Positions 45,851-57,733 of a stretch of DNA of 64,000 nt are shown piece by piece (the stretch's first letter is position 1; each line of letters opens with the position of its first letter). The position numbers and the translations under genes were made by a program. This DNA is from Gonocerus acuteangulatus (Eukaryota > Arthropoda > Insecta > Hemiptera > Coreidae): contig OX328123.1 of assembly GCA_946811695.1 (NCBI GenBank), positions 117,931,602 through 117,995,601 of the forward strand. The letters run 5' to 3'. The notes beneath the pieces were generated by a model that did no database searches, had not been told where the DNA came from, and worked only from the letters and a program-made list of their open reading frames with translations.

Positions 45851-46761
45851 TTTTTTTTCTTTCAAATGTCTTTGCTTAATGCTAACTCATCTGTTGGATA
45901 CCCTCGAATTGCTCTTAATGTACTGCTGAGTATTACCCAACGTTTTATTTATGTAATATTGTATTTATTACTGATACGATAAAATTTCCTCTTCAGAATA
46001 ACTGTATCTGAATCATATTTCTTAAGATCGGATTAAATTTAAAGTTCTTTCTTGTACAATGTGTATATTAAACCCAGAATTTAGCAAGCCTGGAATTGAA
46101 TGTAGAGGCACTTTAATTTGGTGTTGGTGGAAGTGTCTCTAGGTGGCACTTGGAGTTGGGCTTGTGAAACATTGCACCTGTGGTCGGGCATTTTACCTTC
46201 CTCTGACTACTTAATTATCGTATAAATTTACCAAGGGCTAGTCATCCATCCACTCATTGTCTCTCACAATTTCCTCCACCTCACTAGGCCTCATTATCTC
46301 TCACTCACATTCTCGAGTACTCTCACTATCCCTCACAAGTATTTCATGGAAGCTATTTATATAGATCCCACTTTTACACTTAGTATATTTTTTACTTATT
46401 TATTCCATACAAAGTTTCCCCATTGCAAGCCTTTATATAATGTTTTTAGTCTTATGTTAGAATTATATTCAGAGGCATAAACATACTCAAACTTATGCAC
46501 ATATTTTCTATCTACATAAGTTACAGATTTAAATAATAATACCGTGAGACATTATAAAACTCAATATAAATACATTTTTCTAGGCATTAAATTTATGTAA
46601 TATTTATAAACATTTACCAAATATATAATAACTACTATTAAAATATAATAAGTATTAACGTAATTCTTAATTAGTGAAAAAATGCAAAACAAAACGAATA
46701 ACTTAATACTAAATGTTGGTTTTTATTTGCAGTTGTGAGTTTTTGTTTTTTTATTAATTTA

Positions 46762-46802
<41 letters not shown>

Positions 46803-47049
46803 CAATCGAACATTAATGATGCTCTAAATTTCAGAGAGTTTTTTATGTAGTTATAAATGTGTATTTATTCAATTTTTGAGGCATTGATTAGGAGTTCATG
46901 TAATTGGGAGACTGGTTGATAACTGGAGGAATTGGTTTCTAATGGAGGAGTAAATAGAACAATGAAAAATAAATTGGAATGGGTCTTCATATGCGTTATT
47001 ATTACAGAAGGTGCAGATTTTTTTCTGGTTATTCCCCCCCCCCCAAAAA
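45851..47049. other. Stretch without a recognised gene, with (ATT)n
   Basis: AT-rich. An ATT trinucleotide tract lies at about 46769-46801. A C10 run lies near 47035. No coding sequence was supported. Confidence 0.55.
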
Positions 47050-47526
47050 AAGAGGCCAAGTTCCCGGCCCCTACCAAAAACAGTTTGCATATGAAAGTTA
47101 TGATATCATTGCATTGGGCTAAGTTTTAGGCTCTTAATATCTTCTCAAGAATCAAATAATACCCTCTCACATATTTGTGCTATTACAACTTGGCCAGTTT
47201 TCGTTAAATGATGGCCACTATAACGATCGGATTTATAATTAAATGTCTGGCGTCTAAATAGTAAGGCCCTTATGGTAACAATTCAGGATTATTATAAGCT
47301 GTTTGATGTCTTAAAACGATCGGGTTTGTATGAACTCTATAAGTTAAAGTGGCCACGGCCGTATATAAGTTAACGAAAACAGGCCAAGTTGGAATTGCAC
47401 AAATAAGTGAGAGTGTATTTTTAGGATCTTGAAAAGGTATTAGGAGCCTAAAACTTGGCCCAATACTGTGACATTATAACTTTCAAGGCAAGTTGTTTTT
47501 GTTAGGGGCCTGGAACTTGGCCTCTT
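47050..47526. mobile_element. Foldback MITE with AGAGGCCAAGTTCC ends
   Basis: The left end AGAGGCCAAGTTCCCGGCCC and the right end GGGGCCTGGAACTTGGCCTCT are inverted, and arms of about 180 bases follow inwards (TTTTAGGCTC.., TGGCCAGTTTTCGTTAA against TTAACGAAAACAGGCCA). The short loop has no gene. The family is not identified and the TSD was not resolved. Confidence 0.75.
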
Positions 47527-47684
47527 TTTTTCAACGTTGGTTTTTTTGGGGGATATCAATACTTTTTGTTCGTGAATTTTGAGTGAGCGCCGTCAATTTT
47601 TGGCTTGAGGAGGATGACGCGGGGACTATGTTTTATTATCCTATCTACTTTTTATCTTTTCGGCATTTTATTTTTTATAACTTT

Positions 47685-47992
47685 ACTAGCTGTTACCCGG
47701 CGTGCCTTGCTACACTTACTTTCTGCGTCTAGAAAATCAAAAATAAATTAGCAACCAAACAAGTAATATTAATATCTAATAACGCAAATCTGTAACTGGT
47801 CTGGTTCACAGTTTCGAACCCGTGACTTCCGAACTGTAAGTCCCAGACGACTTTGACCAAGCCTATGACATTCCTCGGATGAAGAACTACCTGTTTGCCA
47901 AGTTTGGCCAAAGTCGGTCAAACAGTGTGGATTTGTATAAGGGACAAACAGGCAATCAGACAAACAGCTGATTTTTATGTAAATATATAGAT
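47685..47992 (+). repeat. ACTAGCTG-ended repeat, long copy
   Basis: Starts ACTAGCTGTTACCCGGCGTG and ends with CAAACAGCTGATTTTTATGT before TAGATAATGCC. It is homologous in inverted orientation to 50409-50760. The pattern (CCGGCGTG end, CAAACAG...AAATCTATTT end, query GTTTGACC block) is that of repeats common in insect genomes. Confidence 0.65.
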
Positions 47993-49125
47993 AATGCCTT
48001 TTAGTCCGATCATTATTTAGAAATGCACTTGTGTCTTTTTCTCCATATCCATACTAAGTAATTTTGCTCTATGGGCTTCCAAAATGAAATGAATTCGTCC
48101 TTTGATTAATTTAGGATCCTGGATTAGCCATTTACCTATAGAATCCTACGAAACAAATATATCTCTGGGTTGAGTCACTTAATTAAGCTTTATGTTATAT
48201 TGGGGACCCTGATCTAATAAATAAGCATATTATAACAGAGCCTCGGAAGCATATGAGCACTCATAGATTGGATTTGACAAAGCCAGAGTAGGGTTGATTT
48301 TATAACCTGCATTGATACATAGTCACTTTCGGTGTCAAGCCTTATCTTGTAATTAGGGGTAGTTCTAGTAAGTTTGAATAGTTTCTTACAGAAATTAGTC
48401 TCCGTTTGTTCCAAAAAAATTAAATATCTAATACCCCAAATCCGGGAACCATAGGCCTATGTTGACCCTGCAATGAAATAAAACATTTTCCTAATTACAT
48501 ATCTCATGGTCTTGGTACATATCTCATGATATATTTTACTAGGATAAAAAAAACTGGTTTAAGAAGGCATTGATAAAGGGTGAATTTTCTCTCTAGATAG
48601 CCACCACCTAAACTGGCCAAGAGACCAGAAAAAATATATGGAAAGGCACAGAGATTTGTTCGATAAAGAGGAGCGGTAACAGAGATACCTTTGAATTCAG
48701 AGATGTACGTGTCTCTCTTGTGTCATATTTTATTCAGGCAAACTCTCCTTCTGAAAATTCTTTTTGAGTGATGTAACTTGATGGGATTGTTCTCAGAAAC
48801 TCAGTTAATTGTAAGAAAAAACAATAGACAGATTTCCGGTCCTAGAGAAAAAATAAAAGGAGAACAAATGTCATAGGTTTTTTAATATTTAATTAAAACA
48901 AAATAAACTTCAATGCGTATTGTTTAATTTTACTAAATTTCATAAAAGTATTGTGTTTCTCTGTAAACGAAGTGGAAAAATATTTGGATAGTATGGAGCT
49001 GGAAAGGGGTTCAACAAAATATAAGTAGACAGATGTTGCAGTACGTATATTAATACATTATAGAAATTATGATATTATATATAAGCACATTTTATATTAT
49101 AAATTATGAAAGAATATATTAATCA
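47993..49125. other. AT-rich stretch without a recognised gene
   Basis: No open frame with content, no element ends seen. Confidence 0.5.
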
Positions 49126-49280
49126 TGATGATTAGATAGTTAGCCGTCGAGGTGATAAGTAAAGATGGAATGGTTGGGATTCGGCTAAAGAAACCTTAAT
49201 ATGATTTTTGGTAAAAAAAAAAAAAAAAATCTATATTTTGGACGTTTCAGCTACTCATTGGTAGCCTTCGTCAGCTAAAA
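49126..49280 (-). repeat. Dispersed repeat with a hammerhead-like core
   Basis: It shares 49130-49265 with 21096-21235. On minus it contains CTGACGA (49274-49268), a short GC stem candidate (GGCTAC/GTAGCT) and GAAAC (from 49248). These are the three core blocks of a hammerhead ribozyme, in order. Flanking stems are not convincing. An A17 run lies at 49213-49229. Confidence 0.45.
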
Positions 49281-49469
49281 TGGCAAGAAAAACAGAAATT
49301 AATACAAAAAAAAGTTTATAATTATACTAAGGAAGACTTACGGAAGGAGCTAAATGGGAGAAACTGGGACGTCCTTGGCAAGTACCTCGACGCCATTTAT
49401 AAGTATAGACAATTTTTGGTCCAACAATTTAATTATTAGTAGATTTGTGTTTTGATTTATTGATATTGT

Positions 49470-49471
<2 letters not shown>

Positions 49472-49530
<59 letters not shown>

Positions 49531-49538
49531 ATTATTAT
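49472..49538. repeat. (TA)n followed by (ATT)n
   Basis: A TA tract of about 55 bases and four ATT units. Frames across it are not genes. Confidence 0.95.
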
Positions 49539-49539
49539 T

Positions 49540-50408
49540 CAGAGTTTTATATATTTATTCTTTTGTCTCTTATATATTTATTTATGCTTTTCATTCAATC
49601 TGGGTACGCAGAATGCCACTCCAGCTAACGGGCCTTGCTTGGGGGTTAAAACAATGTACATATTTTAAGAGAAATATATTTACTTATTGATTCATTCATT
49701 CAATTGAGATAAGTAAAAGAACTATAACTACAATAAATTAACTTATTATAAAAGAACAATTTGGTCTAAAATTCTTAGAATGAGTAGAATGAAAATCAGA
49801 AGAAACATAACAAAAAAAAAGAAGAAAAAAGGCTATTATATTGAAGTTTATTTAATTATATAGGTATATAGGTGCTAATAGTAACAAACAGATAAGATAC
49901 TACATACCTATGGAAATGCCTGGAGGCAGAGGAAGACCAATGTTGACAGTTAAGTAACCATTTTGGAAGTGTCTAAGAAAAAAGGAATCTACTAGGGAAA
50001 ATGAAACGGAAACAAACCAGGTGGTGGGAGGTCGGTAGGGATCAAAGGCCTGTTTATGACATTTTATGACAGGAAAGGAGAGAAAGGTGTTAATGGAAGG
50101 ATACACAAGGGGCATGGGAAAATACTAGGTGGGAGGTCGGGAGAGTTTTTGAAAAATATTAGCGTACATAGAATATATTAATGGGTTTTCCAAATCGTAA
50201 TATAATAGATTAATACAAATCGTGAAAAGAAAAGGAGAAGGAGGAGAAAAGGGGGTGAGGGTATGCCGGAGCTATATTTTTGAATGCAATTTAATTGACT
50301 TTAGGTGCATTATTATGGTGTTAATGTATGGATTATGCCGACTTGTTAAAGGTTGTTTTAGGATTTCATCAACGATTGTCATCGTGGGAAGTGGGCTTCC
50401 TGCTAATA
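49540..50408. other. Stretch without a supported gene
   Basis: A short piece at 49912-49950 (GCCTGGAGGCAGAGGAAGAC) resembles 21240-21275 and so belongs to a dispersed repeat. TTGATTCATTCATTC at 49685-49700 resembles an RTE-type tail. Nothing else supported. Confidence 0.45.
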
Positions 50409-50760
50409 AATCTATTTACATAAAAATCACGTGTCTGTCTGTTTATCTGTTTGCCTGTTTGTTCTTACACAAATCCATACCGTTTGACCGATTTCGACGT
50501 AACTTGGTACACAGGTAAATCCTGATACGGGGAATGTCATAGGCTAAGTCAAACATTTCTACCAGCTGTCTGTCAGTATGTTTATTCCTTATACAAATCT
50601 ACAGCGTTTGATCGATATAGATCAAACTTGGCAGACAGGTAGTTCTTGATACAGGTAGTGTTATAGGCTAGGTCAAAATTGTCTATCAGCTGTCTGTCAG
50701 TATGTTTGTTTCTTTACAAATCCACTCTGGTGTAGCATGGCACGCCGGGGAACAGCTAGT
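50409..50760 (-). repeat. ACTAGCTG-ended repeat with an internal 124-base tandem duplication
   Basis: On minus it starts ACTAGCTGTTCCCCGGCGTG. The internal block CTTACACAAATCC... at 50464-50587 is followed by a diverged copy at 50588-50711; both end CTGTCTGTCAGTATGTTT. It is homologous to 47685-47992, which has a single block. Confidence 0.7.
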
Positions 50761-51225
50761 AGTGAATAAAACTCTATAAGAAGCGCAAAACAAAAACAGA
50801 AAAATATAAGGCACAAACGAAGAATAACTTTAACTGCTTAAAAGTGTTATATCGAGATAAAGGGTAGATACGGAGCGGAGTGAGGATCCTATAGCTAGAG
50901 TTTATTGCTTGAAGCAGCCTGGTGTTAATCCTCCAGGATCTCTGAGGAGAAGGAAGGAGAGCTCATTGAATTACTTACCTATTATCAAAGAAATTCCATT
51001 AGACTTCCTTTTTAAAGAAATAATTTCATTATATTAATTATAGGACAGCTCAGGTCTGATATTGCACATTCGATCACCTTCGCTGATTTACTTAAGTAAG
51101 CAAAGTGAAAAGTGTCGTTTAATCAGTCCATTTTTGCACAAAAATTAATTTTTGTTCCCTTAATTAAATTCGTTTCCTCAATCATACCAACTAGCTACCC
51201 AAAATGACCCTAGTTAAAACTTTAT

Positions 51226-51285
<60 letters not shown>

Positions 51286-51925
51286 TATTAACCGTTTTTT
51301 CCTTTTTCGCCCTAAAACTTTGTATGTATCATTTCGGTAATTTGCACATACTGACCATAATTTTTGTTCTATTGCAACGCAACTTGGTATACGTTGCGAG
51401 CACCAAAAAATGATGCTATGCTGTAAAACTGAACTAAAGCGGTCTATCTGAAGAGGTGGGGGGAGGGGCGGACGGTCCAGACACAAATTACTAATTTTCT
51501 CATACCACTTTTCTCAATGTACTTAGCTGTACATTTCACCATATTAACAAATACGTCAATTAACAATTGGGCGTCTTATTCACCCTTGTTAACCCCATTT
51601 ACTAGCTCAAGATCATAAATTTTATCCAATAACAAATACTACATAATATTAAAAATATAATACTACTTAAAAGAAATAATAATCATAAAATAATAACAAT
51701 AATCAAATTAACAATGCCATTATAATAATACAACAAAAAAATCCAGCTAAACAAGACCTAACTCTTATTCATTCGCTAGACCAGAGCTCCCATAGAGGTA
51801 TATACTGATTTGGAAATAGAATCCCAAGTGCATCAAATCCAGATCGGTGCTCCCATTAACAATTTTTGCGTCCACAATAGTCACTTAACCCCTTTTCACC
51901 ACAATTACATCAGGCTTCCATCGCC
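50761..51925. other. Stretch without a recognised gene, with (TA)n
   Basis: A TA tract lies at about 51230-51282. The rest is AT-rich, without a supported coding sequence or element. Confidence 0.5.
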
Positions 51926-52400
51926 AGACATTTTTTTAAATATCTCGGAAACGACTGGAAAATCATGGTAAGTGCACAACAATGATTCGAAGGTTCACAA
52001 AATTTCCTAAAAACACGTTTCAGAAGTAATTTTCGATGGGGTGATATCATTCTCTTTCTATTATATTTAAATTGCATTTATCAGTAAAATGAGTATTTTA
52101 GAAATACAAGTTTAGAAAATGAGTACCGTATTTGTATGTTGTTTTGAATTGCATTTAACATTAATATGTTCTTATTAAAACAAGAATCCTTTCCGTAGGC
52201 GGGGGAACCCTTTCCGCTTGGGGTACTGTCAGTTTACTGCTGAGGCACCTTAAATTTTCCCTCTCTTTGAGATTTTATTCTATATTTTATCGTGAAAGAT
52301 CAAAACCAACCAATTACTGATTCTATTCCTTACTAATGGTACAAGGGATATGAACCGAAACACGCTAACGTGTCGACTTTCTGCGAGTCGGACATTTTTA
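51926..52400 (+). repeat. (TA)n/hairpin family, 3' half
   Basis: From TTTTTTTAAATATCTCGGAA through TGCATTTATCAGTAAAATGA to the 3' end GAAACACGCTAACG, GCGAGTCGGAC. The 3' hairpin is degraded. The opposite orientation is seen at 63192-63720. Confidence 0.65.
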
Positions 52401-52500
52401 TTTTTAAGAGTTGACAGAATGGACTTAACCACCTTAGAATGAGGTAGCTCATTAATAAGAGCCTTCGTGCAGCGAGATGAGCTATACAAACAGGCTATAC

Positions 52501-52753
52501 CATGGGCTGAGGGGGCTGCAGCCCCCCCCCCCCGAAATTTTGGTTTCATGCTGAAAATGTGTCATATAATCCTTATATTAAATAAGATAAGAGATAAATT
52601 AAATAAGATCACTTAGCTCATAAAACATATGTTATTTTAGTTGTAATAGCGTTTAACTTGCCAAAAACTATTCACAGTTCTAAATTGTTGGGATTCCATA
52701 CCCCAGAAATGGTCCTACATCCCCCCCCAAATTTTTGGTTATATACGCCCATG
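52501..52753 (+). mobile_element. hAT-type MITE, copy 3
   Basis: 253 bp, starts CATGGGCTGAGGG and ends TATACGCCCATG. It is flanked by a perfect 8-bp duplication GGCTATAC (52493-52500 and 52754-52761), the hAT signature. Terminal inverted repeats CATGGGC/GCCCATG are short. No coding. Confidence 0.9.
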
Positions 52754-53035
52754 GGCTATACAAGTCCTCGGATCTCCGCTAGTTCAGCTTGTCTCCTTAA
52801 TTATAAAAGAATATAGAATCGATTAAAATAATAGAAGTCCGTCAAGGAAGAGCTGCATAACTATATATGTACATTCCTCAGAATGATTGATAGTTTCATC
52901 ACCTTGATAAAGAACTATAACTATATGGTGAATAGAAATAGTTACGTACCTGTGAGATCGTGTGTTCATGAGTGCTAAGGCCGTGCCTAAGGTATTGGTT
53001 TCGATGCTCACTTAGGGTAGTGGTTATTATTTTGG

Positions 53036-54013
53036 TAAATGAAGGTGCATCACATCTATTGAGACTAGAAGAGGGAGGTAAATTGCAGATAACCCGTACA
53101 AATAACCACCATTACATGTAAATATACGTTAAAATTTAAATAAATAACGTTTACCTGTATAATGTTTTAATTTAAAAAAAAGTCTCCAAATACATATGTA
53201 TATATGAATACTCAAATTTGAACCAATTGTACTTTCGTGGCCTACTGGTTCTAAAACGTACACATTTCTCATCGGTAACTCCTGATTGCACTAAACTCGT
53301 TAAATACACATTTTGAAAAATATCTTTTCAGCAACTGTACGCTTTATTTTTATTTATTAGTATAATTTCACAAATTACTTGAAAAAAATGCCGAGCTCTT
53401 ATTGAACTCATTAAATCCTAGCAATATAGTAAAAACAAAACACATATACATAATATAAATATTTAGGCAATGAGGTCACATAATGTTCTGTAATAACATA
53501 TATAAAATGTAAGGTGTACAGGGTGTCACAAAAATAATGGTCATCCGTTGGCCAGATGATGAGAACGGAAAAATAACCCCCATATTGAGCCCCGCAAAAT
53601 TGACCTTGAAATGTTATTCAAAGTCAAATTTTTTTATTACATATTTCGAATCTACGAGTCATGCGGAAGAAAAAAATCAACGGCACCATAGGTCAGAATT
53701 TACTTTTTATGGTCAAAATGACCATTAACAACGTATACGTGCGCCATTCCATTCTAATTGACAAATGATGGCCGATTTTGATATATTTTGTCTTCTACAT
53801 GTTCTACTAACATTCCCTTATGCAAAAATACCTCGCTTGAATTTTTTAAAAAGTATCTTCTAGTATAAACAATTATAAGTATATTGAAAAACGAGCCTCT
53901 CAGCGACAATCATTGGAGGAACCTAACTGATATTTTACAATTGACCGGAATGCTTTCTTGAGGTAATTCTCAAAGCTTATCATGACCTCTTTGCCTTAAG
54001 CTTTCAATCAATC
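53036..54013 (+). repeat. 978-base duplicated segment, copy 1
   Basis: From TAAATGAAGGTGCATCACAT to TTTCAATCAATC, nearly identical to 56302-57277. It contains an old fragment of the hairpin family (53215-53310, minus) and ACAGGGTGTCACAAAAATAA. Its flanks differ from those of the other copy, so the segment itself moved or was copied. A 63-codon frame inside is not convincing. Confidence 0.85.
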
Positions 54014-54071
54014 GCTGAAATTACTCATTGGGTATTTTTTTTACAGATCGTGTATGATTTTCATGAACCAG

Positions 54072-54075
<4 letters not shown>

Positions 54076-54111
<36 letters not shown>
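54076..54111. repeat. T36 homopolymer
   Basis: A pure T run of about 36 bases, between the duplicated segment and the SINE at 54661. No SINE body precedes it on either strand. Confidence 0.9.
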
Positions 54112-54112
<1 letters not shown>

Positions 54113-54660
54113 TAAGGGCATTTTAATATGAAGTAGACCAGATATAAAATTCACCATGATTGGATTATATGTATATATATAAGCTCCCCAATTGGCTTAT
54201 GGTATACATACGAGTATATATTTTTTTTTGCGGGGTATTTCTTGTCTAGTAGCATTAAAACATATCTAGTCTCTATATCACTCTATCGTATCTCAAATAC
54301 TGGGGTACGCTGATGACAATGGGGTTCTATAATAAGAAGTGGAAAGGCTGAAAAGAAAGTTTGAGTGATTGTGCAGGAAAACAAAATATCAATTGTAGGT
54401 ATTTAGATAAATTAATCTCAAACCAAACATGGAGAAGTATAAAATTCAGAAGTCCAAATAATTTGAGATATAGCAGTTACACGTTTGAGTTGCTAAGTCC
54501 TGAATGAGCTGAGAAGAAACCTTAGAAAAATTGGAGTTGCCAATAAAGCGACCCTTTAGAGCTCCATAATCCAGTTGGATTCATGCTAAATGAATCCCAT
54601 ACCAATATTAGAGGTAATATATACAAATAAATATGCAATATATATATATATATATATATA

Positions 54661-54999
54661 AAATCAGTCCCGTAACAGGCCACGAGAGCCCTGAGGGTCA
54701 GATACTATAGAGGTATCTGATTCATGACCATACGGCACACTAGGGAGATAGTGTGGTCAGTACTATGCTCCGGCCGCCTGATTTTCCCCTTGGCTGCTTC
54801 AACTACTAGAGTCATTAGCACCCAAGGTACCCATTATTAAATTAATTAAAGGCTGGGTCGGCCTAGGGACGGTCAGGGAGGCCGAATTCAACCCATGAAC
54901 GAAGACACTAGAAGAAAAAATCTTTAGTGCTTGCTCGGGATTTGAACTCAGGCCTCCAGCTTATTAGTCCAGTGCTCTACCACTGAGCTAACCTTGCCC
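54661..54999 (-). mobile_element. tRNA-derived SINE, full-length copy
   Basis: On minus it begins GGGCAAGGTTAGCTCAGTGG (box A), and box B GAGTTCAAATCC follows at the normal distance. The body then has GGCCTCCCTGACCGTCCC, GGGTACCTTGGGTGCTAATG and AGGCGGCCGGAGCATAGTAC, and the end GGCCTGTTACGGGACTGATT runs into (TA)n (54636-54660). A TA tract also precedes the head (55000-55027). It is the best reference copy in the window. Confidence 0.92.
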
Positions 55000-55027
<28 letters not shown>

Positions 55028-55030
<3 letters not shown>

Positions 55031-55439
55031 TACATATGACTTATACTATATTGTAAATAAACTGAAATTAATACTGCTTATGTCTGTTAATAATACATTT
55101 TGTTGGTTAGGTGTGGACTTCCTTAAGTACAAACCTAACCATAATGTAGATGCATGATAGAAATGTAGCCTACAAGAAAGTATCTGTCCTCCCTCTCCTC
55201 CATAGCCCTGAAGAAGGTTTAAATGTCAGGCCGCCGAAACTTTAGAAGAAATAAAACTAATATTAGTTATAATAAGTAGTTTTATTCAACATACGTCCGA
55301 ACCCTGATTATCTACACCTCAATCAAAATTTAAATGCATTAATGAAAATGATTTTGAAACATCTGGAACTTTCAGTTCAATCCATCGTTCCTCAATATCA
55401 GAAGTGAAAGTTAGCTTGGTCAACTAGCTTTATCCATTT
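55028..55439. other. Stretch without a gene, with a hammerhead-like motif
   Basis: CTGAAGA (55208-55214) is followed by GCCGCCGAAAC (GAAA 55236-55239) on plus, the same kind of motif pair as at 49245-49274. It is followed by a run containing AATAAAACTAATATTAG. No coding sequence. Confidence 0.45.
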
Positions 55440-55625
55440 TTCTGGAAAACGTTTACAGATGTCGTCTTAAAACTGGTTTAATTTGTTTTCCGAAGTTAGA
55501 AAACCTTTTAAAATCTTACCAGCAAGTCTATTAACGCTCCGATTTTTTTCGCGGATTTCGCTCAAATAACCTTGTTCCAGCTGACGTACTCTGCTTGTTA
55601 CTGAACTTGGCCTTTGATGAATAGC
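55440..55625 (-). repeat. (TA)n/hairpin family body fragment
   Basis: On minus GGCCAAGTTCAGTAACAAGC, then GCGAAATCCGCGAAAAAAAT and the following bases are diverged counterparts of 18070-18260. Confidence 0.55.
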
Positions 55626-56096
55626 GTTTATGTATATAAATGCAATCAAAATAACAGAAGTATAAAAAACATATTATTTGGTATTTTATTCATGATTCGA
55701 TCCTTACCTATATATAGCAGTAATCTAAAACAGGATTTTCGTAACATTGCTGGAAGCGTTGAGTTTCGGACAGTTTCCAATTCGCTTCACTCGCAACTTT
55801 GTTTCCAACAACGGGGGCTCGTGAACAAGTATACCAAGTTGGCGCAACTCTCCAAGCCCAAGTTATAAATTTTAGTCACTTAATAATTCAGCGGTGGAGA
55901 GGGAGGGAGAGTTGGAGAGGCTGCAAAACACCAACAGCTACGCTGCCGAACAGCTAGTGCTTCCAACTTCCGATCCAACACCGGAGTCTGAATATTCAGC
56001 AGGCAGTGAAGTGGGTTTGGGGAACTTTTTACTATGTGATTCGAAGGGGGCGGGGGAGAAAGTGACGTCGATACATGTAAATTCTGCCGGACTGCC
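55626..56096. other. Stretch without a supported gene
   Basis: Moderately GC-rich at 55890-56095, with a short open frame in each direction, but no recognisable motif. Confidence 0.4.
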
Positions 56097-57482
56097 CAAG
56101 GGACTCTTTTGTGCACGATAATCAAATCGTCATTGTGCCTCCGAGTGGAACATTAGTTGCGAAGAAACTTACTTTGAAGGACCAAGATGATTTTATTTTC
56201 TGAAGCTTTGTGCCCTGCAAGTAAATTCTTGCAAAATAGGCATCCAATGAATTCTGTAACAACCCTAACTAACTGGAACTGCTTATTTCCATTATATCTG
56301 GTAAATGAAGGTGCATCACATCTATTGAGACTAGAAGAGGGTGGTAAATTACAGATAACCCGTACAAATAACCACCATTACATGTAAATGTACGTTAAAA
56401 TTTAAATAAATAACGTTTACCTGTATAATGTTTTAATTTAAAAAAAAGTCTCCAAATACATATGTATATATGAATACTCAAATTTGAACCAATTGTACTT
56501 TCGTGGCCTACTGGTTCTAAAACGTACACATTTCTCATCGGTAACTCCTGATTGCACTAAACTCGTTAAATACACATTTTGAAAAATATCTTTTCAGCAA
56601 CTGTACGCTTTATTTTTATTTATTAGTATAATTTCACAAATTACTTGAAAAAAATGCCGAGCTCTTATTGAACTCATTAAATCCTAGCAATATAGTAAAA
56701 ACAAAACACATATACATAATATAAATATTTAGGCAATGAGGTCACATAATGTTCTGTAATAACATATATAAAATGTAAGGTGTACAGGGTGTCACAAAAA
56801 TAATGGTCATCCGTTGGCCAGATGATGAGAACGGAAAATAACCCCCATATTGAGCCCCGCAAAATTGACCTTGAAATGTTATTCAAAGTCAAATATTTTT
56901 ATTACATATTTCGAATCTACGAGTCATGCGGAAGAAAAAAATCAACGGCACCATAGGTCAGAATTTACTTTTTATGGTCAAAATGACCATTAACAACGTA
57001 TACGTGCGCCATTCCATTCTAATTGACAAATGATGGCCGATTTTGATATATTTTGTCTTCTACATGTTCTACTAACATTCCCTTATGCAAAAATACCTCG
57101 CTTGAATTTTTTAAAAAGTATCTTCTAGTATAAACAATTATAAGTATATTGAAAAACGAGCCTCTCAGCGACAATCATTGGAGGAACCTAACTGATATTT
57201 TACAATTGACCGGAATGCTTTCTTGAGGTAATTCTCAAAGCTTATCATGACCTCTTTGCCTTAAGCTTTCAATCAATCAAGGGACTCTTTTGTGAACGAT
57301 AATCAAATCGTCATTGTGCCTCCGAGTGGAACATTAGTTGCGAAGAAACTTACTTTGAAGGACCAAGATGATTTTATTTTCTGAAGCTTTGTGCCCTGCA
57401 AGTAAATTCTTGCAAAATAGGCATCCAATGAATTCTGTAACAACCCTAACTAACTGGAACTGCTTATTTCCATTATATCTGG
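56097..57482 (+). repeat. 978-base segment (copy 2) flanked by 205-base direct repeats
   Basis: The 205-base block CAAGGGACTCTTTTG... to ...TTATATCTGG at 56097-56301 recurs at 57278-57482 with one difference seen (GTGCACG against GTGAACG). Between them is the segment also found at 53036-54013. The block occurs nowhere else here. The layout is that of a target duplicated on both sides of an insertion, or a small LTR-like unit. Confidence 0.85.
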
Positions 57483-57605
57483 AGGAAAAACTCTTAATAT
57501 TTCGCCTTCAATAAAACGAAATTAACACTTGTTAACACCGATTTCCCCAACTAAGTTGGTCCTCCGAAAATTTTCACCAGAGCAATTTACATATTGAGGG
57601 TTTAC

Positions 57606-57623
57606 GGGGGGGGGGGGGGGGAA
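57606..57623. repeat. G homopolymer
   Basis: A G run of about 17 bases in otherwise AT-rich sequence. It is a likely place for sequencing errors. Confidence 0.8.
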
Positions 57624-57733
57624 CTGCCGCTGTAAAGAACTAGACGACTGAGTATGTAGCTGTATACTCCGAAAGCGTGCTTTGTAAATTATTTAATATA
57701 AATTTTAACATCCATTATAATTAACTGAGAATT

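Noticed and set aside
54925..54999. tRNA gene on minus
   Set aside because: Box A and box B are good, but the sequence is the head of a repeated SINE with a long non-tRNA body and no proper acceptor stem.
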